Shown in pieces: positions 36,714 to 45,459 of a stretch of DNA of 64,000 nt. The stretch is from Gammaproteobacteria bacterium. Its GTDB lineage: Bacteria > Pseudomonadota > Gammaproteobacteria > HK1. Position numbers and translations under genes: made by a program. The stretch covers positions 1,412,001 to 1,476,000 of the forward strand of contig WLWT01000001.1 of the NCBI GenBank assembly GCA_012103455.1, given 5' to 3'. Each line of letters starts with the position of its first letter. Position 1 is the stretch's first letter. The notes below the pieces were generated by a model, which saw only the letters and a list, made by a program, of their open reading frames with translations, did not search any database and had not been told where the DNA came from.

Positions 36714-38271
36714 TGTGTTTTAAAAAAATATGAAAGGCTCTGTTCGGCTCAATCTGAATATTCTGAAGAGCTTGTGGATCATTAATTTCTTCTGTGACGA
36801 CTTTATCATCGAGAACCGTTTCAATAACCGCACATTTCACCGTCGTATCCGAGATGGCGATCGATGCATTTAAAGTCGATAGGTCATTGCGATAGGAACC
36901 AAGAATGATCCATTCATTCTCATTCTTATTATTTTCTCCCGCTAATAAGTAAAGTCTACCCGAATAGGGAACTTTGCAAGTTATCACATCTCTAGGGTCT
37001 AATCGCTTTAAATGAGCCATATTGGACCAAAGCTTAAAAGCCCGCGCCACCGGTTTCTTTTTACCGTTACCATGGAACATTCCCACTCCTGTTGGGCCGA
37101 AGTTATTCGGATTTGGATTCGTAATCTGACCGCATTTTTGCTCCAACAAGATTGGAAATCCGACGCCATTAGGTACAAAAGGTCCGTCGTTGCCTCGATA
37201 GTAATAGGCCATTGCTAGATTGCTGAATTCCTGTAGGCGAATCCAAATCGAAGTGGCAATGGCGGCTCCTTTCGCTAGCAGAGAGTTCGGTATTTCCCTC
37301 CCATCGGGAAGTGTGGTTTTATTATTGAATAAAATAGCGTACTCGGAAATAACCTGTTGCGTGTCGCAATAACCAATCCGGTCTAAATGATATTGAATGA
37401 ATTTATAATTCTTTGTAAATTCATCTGGCTCGTCAGAATATAAACTCCAACTTATAAAATCCATCGGCACCTTATGAACTCTGATGTGATCGAAAAAAAG
37501 TTCGATCCACTTTAGATTGACCGGACTATCTGCTCCTGGGTTCCAAAGGGCAGGACCTCCGATTTTAATCCCACGAGCACAATATTGTCGTTTTATTGCT
37601 TTCGCACAACATTCGAATAACTCATAGAACTGCAGTGGGGTGCCATCCCATTCGTAATTGCGAAATTTGGTGTTAAGAAATTCTTTATCGTTATACGGGT
37701 TGGGTGCCTGGCTAGGCGGAACGGTATTTATGGATTGAATATTGGGTTCATTCCAGAACTCCACGTATCGATCCCCATTGTGATCAGGATCGAGACTCCA
37801 GATATGATCGAGGTACTTGATGAACAAATCAGGCGCCACTTGACGAGCGATTTGATTTATATTGGGCCAAAACTTAGTGGGTTTCTGCGGATTCAATTGA
37901 TACCCTTCTAACTCCATCCCTTCAAAGGGTGCCCAGGACGCCATATTTCTCCAGCCTTGACCGACCTGTATGAGACAATCGAATCCTCCATCTCTAATTT
38001 TGCAGAACTGCCGATCGGTTTCTTTCCAGTAATAATTATCTTCATTGTTTAGATCGGGAACATTTTTGGAACCGTTCAGAGGAAAGAATTGCATCATATC
38101 CCCAGCGCCAAAATAATCATGAAATCGTATCCTGCGAACCCCGATCTTCTGATACTGTTTGCTTACATCCACAAATCCTTTAGTTGGTCCTGCTGCGTTA
38201 GGCCAAAAAGCCCCAGGCCCGCCGTTGATGCCATATAGTGGGTTGAACTGTTGGCTAGTTATCATGCGCAT
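36685..38271 (-). CDS. GH39-like glycoside hydrolase (AT-rich, probably acquired)
   Basis: 528 residues. The TIM-barrel pattern of clan A retaining glycosidases, closest in feel to family 39, is present: N-terminal GVRRIRFHDYFG, acid/base Glu175 in EFWNEPN (171-177) and a candidate nucleophile Glu310 in VISEYA. A C-terminal beta-sandwich-like part follows from about residue 430. No signal peptide is seen. Family members act on beta-xylosides or iduronides, and bacterial ones also on exopolysaccharides such as Psl; the substrate is not readable here. The gene is AT-rich against its surroundings. Its 3' end overlaps the doubtful 5' end of the cytochrome gene. Confidence 0.78.
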   Translation of the reverse strand: MRMITSQQFNPLYGINGGPGAFWPNAAGPTKGFVDVSKQYQKIGVRRIRFHDYFGAGDMMQFFPLNGSKNVPDLNNEDNYYWKETDRQFCKIRDGGFDCLIQVGQGWRNMASWAPFEGMELEGYQLNPQKPTKFWPNINQIARQVAPDLFIKYLDHIWSLDPDHNGDRYVEFWNEPNIQSINTVPPSQAPNPYNDKEFLNTKFRNYEWDGTPLQFYELFECCAKAIKRQYCARGIKIGGPALWNPGADSPVNLKWIELFFDHIRVHKVPMDFISWSLYSDEPDEFTKNYKFIQYHLDRIGYCDTQQVISEYAILFNNKTTLPDGREIPNSLLAKGAAIATSIWIRLQEFSNLAMAYYYRGNDGPFVPNGVGFPILLEQKCGQITNPNPNNFGPTGVGMFHGNGKKKPVARAFKLWSNMAHLKRLDPRDVITCKVPYSGRLYLLAGENNKNENEWIILGSYRNDLSTLNASIAISDTTVKCAVIETVLDDKVVTEEINDPQALQNIQIEPNRAFHIFLKHSASIKERGS

Positions 38272-38317
38272 TCCTTTCTTTAAGTAAAGATATAATTTTT
38301 TAAGAGGGTAGAGGGTA

Positions 38318-38804
38318 TCAGGAAACCCGCAAGACCAGACTCTCGGAGCTTGGTTTTTTCGAGTTTCCCGATACGGTAGTAGGCAAGAAGATTTCTGCGT
38401 CAGTTGTTGTCAGCGGCATTGTCACAGAAACCAGCAGCAGTTTCCAATTCTCGATCGGCGTGTCTTCCAAATTGAGATGGCTGGTCAAGTAGTAAAGCCG
38501 CTGAGTGGCTTTGCGATCTGGCGCGGTGTTGCACGTTGATGGAGCCAATAAGGCGGAATGGCTTGGTAATACATGGTTACCTTGACTGACAGGTCAGCCA
38601 GATCGAGAGTGCCTGATAAGGGAACGACATACTGGAGAGTATCTTGGCCCAGGAAGTCGGGACCTTGATCCTGATAGTCGGGATCGCCATCAACACCATG
38701 GGGGTCTGTGGCTTCCATAAACTGGAAGATGACTTGACCCTGCTCCTTGAAGAAAGAGGAGGTGCGCCAACCCTTCGGCAGAAGTCGATTGTCTTTGATG
38801 GGGC
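38318..38804 (-). pseudogene. C-terminal remnant of an unidentified large protein, frameshifted
   Basis: Two frames together read NRLLPKGWRTSSFFKEQGQV, FMEATDPHGVDGDPDYQDQG, TMYYQAIPPYWLHQR and, after a shift near 38530, ATQRLYYLTSHLNLEDTPIENWKL. It looks like a conserved C-terminal domain I associate with multihaem cytochrome-like proteins, but no haem motif is left, so the identity is uncertain. No start is available; the rest of the gene has been lost next to the ISKra4 relic. Confidence 0.6.
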
Positions 38805-39163
38805 ACGCTCTTAAAATAATGTATTCATCTATCGGTAGTTAAGTTATAATCTGGTCTCTTTCATCAAGAGAAGAATACCCATTATGAGCCATGCGGAAAT
38901 AGTCGAGCGCAGTCATGCAACTGTGACCTTGCAAGTCACCATTTCTTTAGATCCCAAATCGATGCTTCGCTCGGAAGAAGCTATTCGTGATGCGTTAAAT
39001 AATGCGGGTTGTTTGGCTGCTGAACAAGTCCTTAAACAGTTTGATACCGATGGCTCTGCGATCATTTTAGGTGACATCAAGCTGACGTCAAAAGGGCTTT
39101 ACCATAAAACCTATCAAACTCAGTCGGGTGAGCCCAAAGTGGATCGCCACGTTTATCAATCAA

Positions 39164-39453
39164 GGGCGCCTCTAAAAATAGTAATTGTTTCGTGAGTGCA
39201 AGGAAGCACCGCGCGCACAACCGCAGTGTATAGGTGATCACTGCTGTCCCATAAAGCATACTAACTCTTTGAAATTTTCGGAAAAACTGTTTTCATGTTT
39301 CAAACACAATGCCATAGTCAATTTTTATGTAAATCAATAGGTTATACGCTGTGTTTAACTATTTTGTGGGACAGCAGTGATAGGTGATACATGAGGATTC
39401 GAGCACGGAGCTGACGCCGCAATCGCGGAAAAAGTGCATTTTTAGAGGTGCCC
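39164..39453. repeat. MITE-A copy 5 split by MITE-B (composite, 290 bp)
   Basis: Reverse orientation relative to copy 4. Outer ends GGGCGCCTCTAAAAAT and AGAGGTGCCC; inserted in the ISKra4 transposase. Carries MITE-B at the same internal position and in the same relative orientation as copy 4. No obvious outer target duplication. Confidence 0.95.
39239..39379. repeat. MITE-B copy 2, nested inside MITE-A copy 5
   Basis: 141 bp with the same 13-bp ends as copy 1 and a perfect 9-bp target duplication ATAGGTGAT (39230-39238 and 39380-39388). Removing it with one repeat restores a normal MITE-A centre. Confidence 0.95.
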
Positions 39454-39506
39454 TAAACCGGTTAAGAGCGTTAGTGTTGGCATAGATGGGACCTGTATGC
39501 TGTTAC

Positions 39507-40612
39507 TAATTCGGAAAAAAATTACCCGACATCAATTCAGAATATATCTGACATGCTTTTCATAGAAAAACCGTTTAATTATTTGCGTATTCTGTTGCAG
39601 TGAGTGCAACACCGAACGAGCCAAGGCCACCCGTTGCTCCTTTGTAGCCACCACTGTCCGCCCAATTCGTTGGCTTTTTACATGATGCCATACTAGCTCA
39701 TCAGGATTGAGTTCCGGTGAATACGGCGGTAACCATACTAACGTGAGCTTACCTTGGCTAGTGCGGACAAATTCTTGCACTTTCTTGGCTCGATGAATGG
39801 GATGGCCATCAACAATCAAATAGACCGATCGCTTGGCGTTGTGCAACAAACGCCTTAGAAAGTCGATAAAAACGTCTGCGGTTACCCGTGATTCGGTTAC
39901 CATGAAACGCAGGTGACCCTTCGGCGAAACGGCTGACAGCCTATTCACGCTAAAGCGCCGACCCGTTTTCGCTACAACTGGCGTATCACCCCGTACCCCC
40001 CAAGTGGTACCACGATGATAATCCGACCGGATCGTCGATTCGTCGCCAAAATAGACCCGCGCTCGCCGCCTTTTCGCTTCTCGTTGTACTTCAGGCCAAG
40101 TTTCTCTTAACCATACCTTAACCTGATCAGGGTTTTGCTCGTATGCCTTAAACCCAGGGCGCTGCGCACTCATCCCCCAACGAGACAGGCTATTGCCCAC
40201 CGAGCGCTCGCTGACCTCGATGCCAAATTTATCTTTCAGTAATATCTGAATCATCGAGCGTGTCCACAAGGCATCGTGAAAATCCAATTGCAACGGATTC
40301 GTTTTAACTAGTTCACGTAAGCGATCCGCATATTCATCGGGACACTTTCTTGGGCGGCCTGTGATCTTGCCGGTGGACAGCGCCTGTTCACCACCTTGCT
40401 CATATCTGGATAACCAATCGTCAATGCAAGAACGATGAAATCCGAGGGCTTGAATTACTTTTTCAGGGCTTTCACCCGATAATACTTGCGCAACCGCGTG
40501 CCTGCGGATGGCTTCTCGCGCGGAATGGGGCAGTGAGCGACCGTCTGTCTTTTTCATAGCATCACTATAACACATTTTATCAATTTGTGTCGGGTAATTT
40601 TTTGCCGAAATA
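39507..40612 (-). mobile_element. IS630-family insertion sequence 'b'
   Basis: About 1.1 kb bounded by TA dinucleotides with inverted ends ATTCGGAAAAAAATTACC and (reverse complement of the right end) TTTCGGCAAAAAATTACC. It lies in the ISKra4 transposase gene. Its transposase is intact. A 40-bp terminal scrap of the same element occurs at 43771-43810. Confidence 0.93.
39532..40575 (-). CDS. IS630-family transposase, intact
   Basis: 347 residues: an N-terminal helix-turn-helix region (AIRRHAVAQVLSGESPEKVI, GRPRKCPDEYADRL) and a DDE domain with VYFGDESTIR (first Asp), SVYLIVDGHPIHRAKKV (second Asp) and LVWLPPYSPELNPDELVW (final Asp/Glu region). All three catalytic acids are present and there is no frameshift. 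An internal ATG six codons downstream (MKKTDG) is an alternative start. It could still mobilise its own element and short relics with matching ends. Confidence 0.95.
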   Translation of the reverse strand: MCYSDAMKKTDGRSLPHSAREAIRRHAVAQVLSGESPEKVIQALGFHRSCIDDWLSRYEQGGEQALSTGKITGRPRKCPDEYADRLRELVKTNPLQLDFHDALWTRSMIQILLKDKFGIEVSERSVGNSLSRWGMSAQRPGFKAYEQNPDQVKVWLRETWPEVQREAKRRRARVYFGDESTIRSDYHRGTTWGVRGDTPVVAKTGRRFSVNRLSAVSPKGHLRFMVTESRVTADVFIDFLRRLLHNAKRSVYLIVDGHPIHRAKKVQEFVRTSQGKLTLVWLPPYSPELNPDELVWHHVKSQRIGRTVVATKEQRVALARSVLHSLQQNTQIIKRFFYEKHVRYILN

Positions 40613-41338
40613 GTAACTGAAGGCGGTTGGTGCGAGTCAATGGTGGGGACTATAAGTCTTTATGATCGCGAAGGGCAAAGACTGCATACCATTCAAATGG
40701 GGGCTACATCGGAATAGGGCAAGAAGAAGTTTTATGGTCGATTTGATCAAGAGTTATCGAAGGTCAAGGAGCGATATCCCAAGGCAAGCTATGTTGCAAT
40801 AGCTGATGGAGCGAGAAGTAATGGGTCTTATTTGAGGCCTAGAACTGATCGACAGTGGGTAGATTTTTGGCAGGCTGTGGGTTATTTGGGCCAAGCCGCC
40901 GATGCGCTATTTTCGGGAAAAAGACAGCGTGTTGCACGTAAAGAGTGGCTTGACCAAGCGTGTCATCGACTTAAAAGCCAACCGGGTTCAGCGACCCGGC
41001 TATACAATGAGCTAAAAGAGCACCTCGAGACTGGGTCGTTTAAAAAGACCGATAAAGAGCACTTATTGGCATCGGTCACTTATTTTAAAAATAACCAATC
41101 CAAGATGCATTATTCTCGACATCACTCAGACAATTGACCGATCGGATCAGGTGTGAGTGAAGCGGCTTGTAAGACGTTGGTTAAGCAGCGCCTATGCCAT
41201 TCAGGGATGCGCTGGAAGGAGGCAGGGGCTCAAGCCGTTGTGTCATTGCGTGGGTTGACCCACACGGATGCTCGTTGGGATCAATGTTGGCGTAAGCTCG
41301 ATCAATATGGATTTGATTGAGCTGATTAAATACATCAT

Positions 41339-42053
41339 ATTGAGAGCGCATCCGTCCGGATAGCCACTGACCTGCTGCAACATCGACGGCAGGATCGTCA
41401 TCGGTGTGAAGTTCAGCATACCGAACAGAAACACCACGATGAGCTGTAGTGCGGCTAGCGCGATAGACAAGCTGAGAAATCCGGTCCAGTCCAAACGTTT
41501 AGGCTGCACCTGGCTTTGGTTATGAATAAATGCCAGAGCGCCGACCATGGCGAGGCCGGTGAATGGCAGGATCATAAAAAATACCCAGCGCCAATTGAAT
41601 GTTTCACTCAGATAGCCACCGACGACTGGACCCACCACCGGGCCGAGTACTGCACCCATGCCGAACACCGCGATGGCGCGTCCGTGTTGATGCTTGGCGA
41701 AGGCCGCCACGATAATCGCTTGCGATACGGGCACTAACGGCGCGCCGAAGGCGCCTTACAGAAGCGATGCGGCAGCGAAGCCCGTAATACAGGCGAGCAC
41801 CAGGTGGTGCTCACCAAAGCGCTCCGTCAACCACATCGAGATCGGCGTTGCAACGGCAGTCGCGACGATGTTGATGGTAACCACCCAGGAAACCTGACTC
41901 TGCCGTTGCCGACAGCGCACCTTGCATCTGTGGCAGCGCCACATTGGCAATGCTAACGGTCATCGCGTAGAGAAACGTTACGCCCGTGCACGTCATCAAG
42001 ACGAGTACCTGGCGGGTCGTAGCGGGCGAATTGGCTTGCGTGGTGGTTTCCAC
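41339..42053 (-). pseudogene. DHA2-type MFS drug transporter (EmrB-like), decayed
   Basis: From the right, MTCTGVTFLYAMTVSIANVALPQMQGALSAT matches the first helix of EmrB/QacA-type exporters; after a frameshift near 41880 and a TAA near 41755, the sequence PVSQAIIVAAFAKHQHGRAIAVFGMGAVLGPVVGPVVGGYL (motif C) and WRWVFFMILPFTGLAMVGAL follow. It then jumps to a more distal loop (MTILPSMLQQVSGYP) and ends at the ISKra4 relic. About half of the ~500-residue protein is missing. Confidence 0.82.
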
Positions 42054-42285
42054 GACGGGATTCAGCTAGTGGGCAGCTTGATTAATTGGGCAACGCCCTC
42101 AATTGCGCGCTCGACTGCGGCACGCATACTTTGCTCGCTCAAGATTAGCTTAATTATCATACTGCCCACTGGATCGAGCGAGGTGTGGATTTAGAGGCGT
42201 CATGCATGGCCCGGCGATGGCACTTAGCTGGTAGCAAAACACACCAATTGGGCCGCTGTTTTAAGCCGTGACGAGGCTCGTGGGC

Positions 42286-42319
42286 GAAGAAAAACACCCG
42301 GTCACCGTTGTGCCGGGTG
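42286..42319 (-). terminator. Rho-independent terminator after the ABM-domain gene
   Basis: On the minus strand the stem CACCCGG / CCGGGTG with an 11-base loop is followed by TTTTTCTTC. It lies about 70 bp beyond the stop of the 42392-42685 gene. The rest of the 42054-42391 gap holds nothing I recognise. Confidence 0.72.
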
Positions 42320-42391
42320 CTGCCCATTGCGGAAGGCAGTTGTAAGCAGCTTGGCTAGCTACGCAGCGATGGGTTGTGGCCTTGTCCTATA

Positions 42392-42685
42392 TCAGGCGTC
42401 CACCGCATCGAAATATCGGATCGATGGCGGCCCTGCGACATACTCACCGAGCGAGTCAACAAAACCCGTCTCCTGCCGCCATCCGAGATACTTTTCGTAC
42501 TGGGATCGGCTGTCCCACCGCTCGATTAGTACGATAGTGGTTGGGTTGTCCTGGTCCTCGAGCACATCGACACCCTGACACCCATCATAGGCGCGTGTAT
42601 CCGGAAGAATGTCTTTGAACACCTGCTTAAGTGCGGCAGTTTTATCGGCTTGCGCTTGAACTTCGAGTAATACGGTGACAGCCAT
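42392..42685 (-). CDS. Antibiotic biosynthesis monooxygenase (ABM)-domain protein
   Basis: 97 residues forming one ferredoxin-like ABM domain: MAVTVLLEVQAQADKTAALKQ (strand 1, helix 1), TRAYDGCQGVDVLEDQDNPT, IVLIERWDSRSQYEKYLGWR and a C-terminal PSIRYFDAVDA strand. Proteins of this kind (YgiN, LsrG-like) act as small cofactor-free oxygenases, quinol monooxygenases or isomerases. The function here is open. The ATG at 42685 fits the family start; the frame continues upstream without homology. Confidence 0.85.
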   Translation of the reverse strand: MAVTVLLEVQAQADKTAALKQVFKDILPDTRAYDGCQGVDVLEDQDNPTTIVLIERWDSRSQYEKYLGWRQETGFVDSLGEYVAGPPSIRYFDAVDA

Positions 42686-42871
42686 GAAGAGTCTCCAGCG
42701 TTGAACGAACCCATTATTGTAGCGGTTTTGCTCACCGACACCACATTGGTAATTGCATTTTGCCGGACGCTCCGGTCTGCGCTTCGAAGGGGCTCGCTTC
42801 ACCCAATGATCATCGGCTAGTGAGCTTGCGATCAGGTTGAATCCGCAACATGAATCCTGCGCCGACGAGGC

Positions 42872-43150
42872 GTGCGGACTAAAGGATTCAAGATCAATGC
42901 AACCATCAACTCGGCGACCAGCAGGATCGCTCTCACTGCAACCGTTGCATTGCTGTGTCATGGCAACGCTCTGGCTCAATTTTCAGCGTGCACCTCACCG
43001 GCGAGTGATCCCGACGGAGATGGCTACGGTTGGGAGAATGGCGAATCCTGCATCGTGTCGGAAGATGATTTTGACGGCATCGACGGCCCTGATGAGGAGG
43101 ATGAAGACGATGATGATGAAAGACGACGAGAAGTCATTCGACGAGGCTGA
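42872..43150 (+). CDS. Small secreted Asp/Glu-rich protein or fragment
   Basis: GTG start; a signal peptide-like segment (IALTATVALLCHGNALAQ), then CTSPASDPDGDGYGWENGESC, a motif seen in linkers of secreted carbohydrate-active enzymes and nucleases, and an acidic run (DEEDEDDDDE). 92 residues in all. It may be the N-terminal scrap of a larger secreted enzyme. It overlaps the next frame by about 40 bp. Confidence 0.55.
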   Translation: MRTKGFKINATINSATSRIALTATVALLCHGNALAQFSACTSPASDPDGDGYGWENGESCIVSEDDFDGIDGPDEEDEDDDDERRREVIRRG

Positions 43151-43450
43151 ATTGTATTTTGAGTTGAATGACACAGACGGCGATTTGGGTTTTCATGGTT
43201 TGGTGGACGGCGAAGGTTGGATTCAGTTGGAAATCGAAGATTCTCTCGGCCGCGAGCTGCTAGATCTTAGCCTAGCGGGACCGTTGCGAGTCCACAGTTG
43301 CTCACGGAGCTTTTCTTCGAAAGCACTGAGCCCACGTTTGATGTGCTCGATCCCGAGACCTTTTTCTCTCGTTTTCCAGAAGGTGTAGGGGCATTCAGGG
43401 GGGCTGGAAAGATTGAAACGATGTTCCGAACGATGATCTGTCGCAAGAAG
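43110..43450 (+). pseudogene. Unidentified small protein with a frameshift
   Basis: The ATG at 43110 has GAGGAGG at a good distance. The product begins DEAELYFELNDTDGDLGFHG, then IEDSLGRELLDL, shifts frame near 43285, and continues LLTELFFESTEPTFDVLDPETFFSRFPEGV. The two pieces read as one protein of a conserved calcium-loop-like (DTDGD) family whose function I do not know. The C terminus is also abnormal. Confidence 0.55.
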
Positions 43451-43459
43451 GGGCTAGTG

Positions 43460-43825
43460 ATGAAATTTACGTTGAGAATGGCTTTCCTGACCTTAGCGGT
43501 TGCGGCTGTTCTCAGCACCGCAATTATTTCAGACACGTATGCAAAAAATCTGACCGCCGCCAATCACGCGAACGGGTGTGTTTCGATAACTTGGGCGGAG
43601 GAAACCACTGCCAGGATGATTATAACGCGGCTCGATTACGAGTACATCCGTTATACGGTCTACAACACGTGCCCACACCCAATCGTATTTCATTGGTGCT
43701 TTTTCCGTATCGAAAACAACACGTGTGGAACTCGGGGGGCTTACTACGAAAAGGCACAATTCATTAGTACTAATTCGGCAAAAATTACCCGACATCAATT
43801 CAGAATATATACCAATCGCCATTGA
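43460..43825 (+). pseudogene. Secreted Cys-containing small protein, 3' end replaced by IS sequence
   Basis: ATG at 43460 with AAGGGG upstream, signal peptide FLTLAVAAVLSTAIISDTYA, then a short domain with spaced Cys (GCVSITW, NTCPHPIVFHWCF, NNTCGTRGAYY). From 43771 the frame runs through the end of an IS630 'b' relic and into IS630 'a', so the last ~18 codons are foreign. Family unknown. Confidence 0.6.
43771..43810. repeat. 40-bp terminal relic of IS630 'b'
   Basis: Starts TAATTCGGCAAAAATTACCC, almost identical to the left end of the element at 39507. It is cut off by the end of IS630 'a' copy 2, which evidently inserted into a resident IS630 'b'. Confidence 0.9.
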
Positions 43826-44924
43826 AAGTGCGAATCTAGAATACTTACATTAGCTAGCTGATTATGGTCAAAATAAGCTTATGAACAATCATTTAACACC
43901 GAGCGAGCGCGATGAACTCATAAAATCTCATCGTAAAGAGAGAGATGGGCGTATTCGAGACCGAATAAAAGCTGTTTTAGCTTTTGATGAGGGTTATAGT
44001 TATTCAGAAATTGCTAGGATTTTGCTTTTAGATGATGAGACTATTAGACGCCATGTCGATGATTATTTTTCTAAAGCTAAGCTGAAGCCCGAAAACGGGG
44101 GCAGCAAAAGTGATTTAGACGAGAATGAAACAGCAAAGCTCGTTAAACACCTAGAAGGAATGACTTATCCTTATGTTAAGGACATTTGCACTTATGTGAA
44201 GTTGAATTTTGGTAAGCTTTACAGTGTAAGCGGCATGACAAAATGGCTGCATCGCAATAATGTCTGCCATAAGAAGCCTCATGCAGTTCCAGCGAAAGCA
44301 AACGCACAGGCGCAAAAAGCGTTTGTCAAGGAATATGAACATCTTTCGAAAGACGCTAAAAACAAGGGTTTAATCTATTTCTCGGACAGCTTTCATCCGC
44401 AGTATCAAACGCGGTTGGCTTATGGATGGATTTTAAGAGGCACTCGAAAAAGTATTGCCACAACGGCTCGTCAAACACGATTGAATTTCATTGGTGCTGT
44501 ATCTTTGGAGGGTCACACAATAATCCACACTGAAGTTGAGCGAGTGAATGTGCAAACGATTAAATCTTTTCTAAAATCTCTACGCAAACGGCATGCACCA
44601 GAGAAAGAAATTCATGTAATTTGGAATAATGCGGCTTATCATAAGAGCAAAGACGTTCAGTCTTATGCCAAGGACTCAAACATTAAATTACACTATTTGC
44701 CGCCCTATTCACCGAATTTAAATCCAATTGAGCGACTTTGGAAAATGATGCATGAAGCGGTTACTTATAATCGGTACTATGAGAAGTTTATAGATTTTCG
44801 GGAAGCCTCTTTGGATTTTTTCAAGCGCATTGGAAGACGAAAGGCTTTATTGAGAAAAAGAATCACTGATAGGTTTCACATTATTAATGCACCGATGTTC
44901 GCATCTTAAAGTGTGATGGGTATA
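43808..44924 (+). mobile_element. IS630-family insertion sequence 'a', copy 2 (intact)
   Basis: About 1.1 kb with imperfect inverted ends TATACCAATCGCC and TATACCCATCACAC, TA-bounded. Nearly identical to copy 1 at 14720-15835 but without its frameshift. It is inserted in an older IS630 'b' on the left; on the right it abuts a truncated DUF2971 gene. Confidence 0.94.
43881..44909 (+). CDS. IS630-family transposase, intact
   Basis: 342 residues. An N-terminal helix-turn-helix (RIKAVLAFDEGYSYSEIARIL, then ETIRRHVDDYF) and a DDE domain: IYFSDSFHPQYQ (first Asp), IHVIWNNAAYHKS (in copy 1 this reads WDNAAYHKS, so the usual second Asp is Asn here) and YLPPYSPNLNPIERLWK (last acidic region). The frame is intact. 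If the Asp-to-Asn difference lies at the catalytic position, this copy may be open but inactive, and copy 1 broken but with the Asp. Confidence 0.94.
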   Translation: MNNHLTPSERDELIKSHRKERDGRIRDRIKAVLAFDEGYSYSEIARILLLDDETIRRHVDDYFSKAKLKPENGGSKSDLDENETAKLVKHLEGMTYPYVKDICTYVKLNFGKLYSVSGMTKWLHRNNVCHKKPHAVPAKANAQAQKAFVKEYEHLSKDAKNKGLIYFSDSFHPQYQTRLAYGWILRGTRKSIATTARQTRLNFIGAVSLEGHTIIHTEVERVNVQTIKSFLKSLRKRHAPEKEIHVIWNNAAYHKSKDVQSYAKDSNIKLHYLPPYSPNLNPIERLWKMMHEAVTYNRYYEKFIDFREASLDFFKRIGRRKALLRKRITDRFHIINAPMFAS

Positions 44925-45270
44925 GAATACCCATTTGATGCTCTTCTACCTAATGACCCAAGGAGGAGATCTATATTCCCTGTTACTTATTCATCAGAGC
45001 TTTTTGATGCCACTCCATACTTTTTACAAAAACATAGAGTCTCAAGATTTTAATAACTTATTTGGGCTAATTGCCGGTTCTAGAAAAGCACTGGATTGGA
45101 GTTATGAAGAAGAGTGGAGATTGCTTCTACCCATGGGCGATTCATGCGAAGATAGCAATTATCTAATGCCAAAACCTACAGCCATTTATTTAGGCACGCA
45201 CATCTCCGTGGAAGATGAGAAAAAAATTAGAGAGATTGCTGAAAGTAAGTCAATAGAAGTTATAAAATGA
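44925..45270 (+). pseudogene. DUF2971-type cassette gene, truncated by IS630
   Basis: One frame reads PRRRSIFPVTYSSELFDATP and a second continues with KALDWSYEEEWRLLLPMG and KPTAIYLGTHISVEDEKKIREIAE, both typical of DUF2971 proteins common in integron cassettes and defence islands. The front is cut by the IS630 end, and one frameshift lies near 45040. The gene is followed 48 bp later by an attC site, so it was a gene cassette. Confidence 0.72.
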
Positions 45271-45317
45271 AAATTTCACAGCGCGAATTCAAATTGGTGC
45301 CAGATGTTAAATGTCGG

Positions 45318-45389
45318 GCCTAACAATGCGCTTGTTCGGACGCAAACTACGCTGCGCTTTGTTTGCGCCGCACAGCTTAAACGTTAGGC
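45318..45389 (+). other. Integron attC recombination site 1
   Basis: 72 bp from GCCTAAC (R'') to GTTAGGC (R'). Inside, GGACGCAAAC pairs with GTTTGCGCC, leaving an unpaired A, the extrahelical base IntI uses to choose the bottom strand. Orientation agrees with the plus-strand cassette genes around it. Confidence 0.88.
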
Positions 45390-45459
45390 TTCAAACAGAC
45401 CTCAAAGTTATATAAAATTTATACAGCAGATTAATTCATCATTTAGCAAAAGAGAATTT

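Larger units (their letters stand above)
38884..41319 (+). pseudogene. ISKra4-family transposase, interrupted by a composite MITE and an IS630 element
   Basis: Three blocks belong to one transposase: 38884-39163 (HAEIVERSHATVTLQVTIS, EQVLKQFDTDGSAIILGDIK, GEPKVDRHVYQS), 39454-39506 (a piece like VxxGIDGTCMLL, partly out of frame) and 40613-41319 (SLYDREGQRLHTIQMGA, AIADGARSNGSYL, DFWQAVGYLGQAADALF, PIGSGVSEAACKTLVKQRL, ending YGFD). Order and content match ISKra4 transposases. Besides the two insertions there are in-frame stops (near 40717 and at the DN-stop before PIGSG). A dead element. Confidence 0.85.

Noticed and set aside
42837..43388. One long frame (about 183 codons) covering the ABM upstream region and the DTDGD protein.
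   Set aside because: The first 90 codons have no coding character; the ATG at 43110 with a good ribosome-binding site explains the conserved part.
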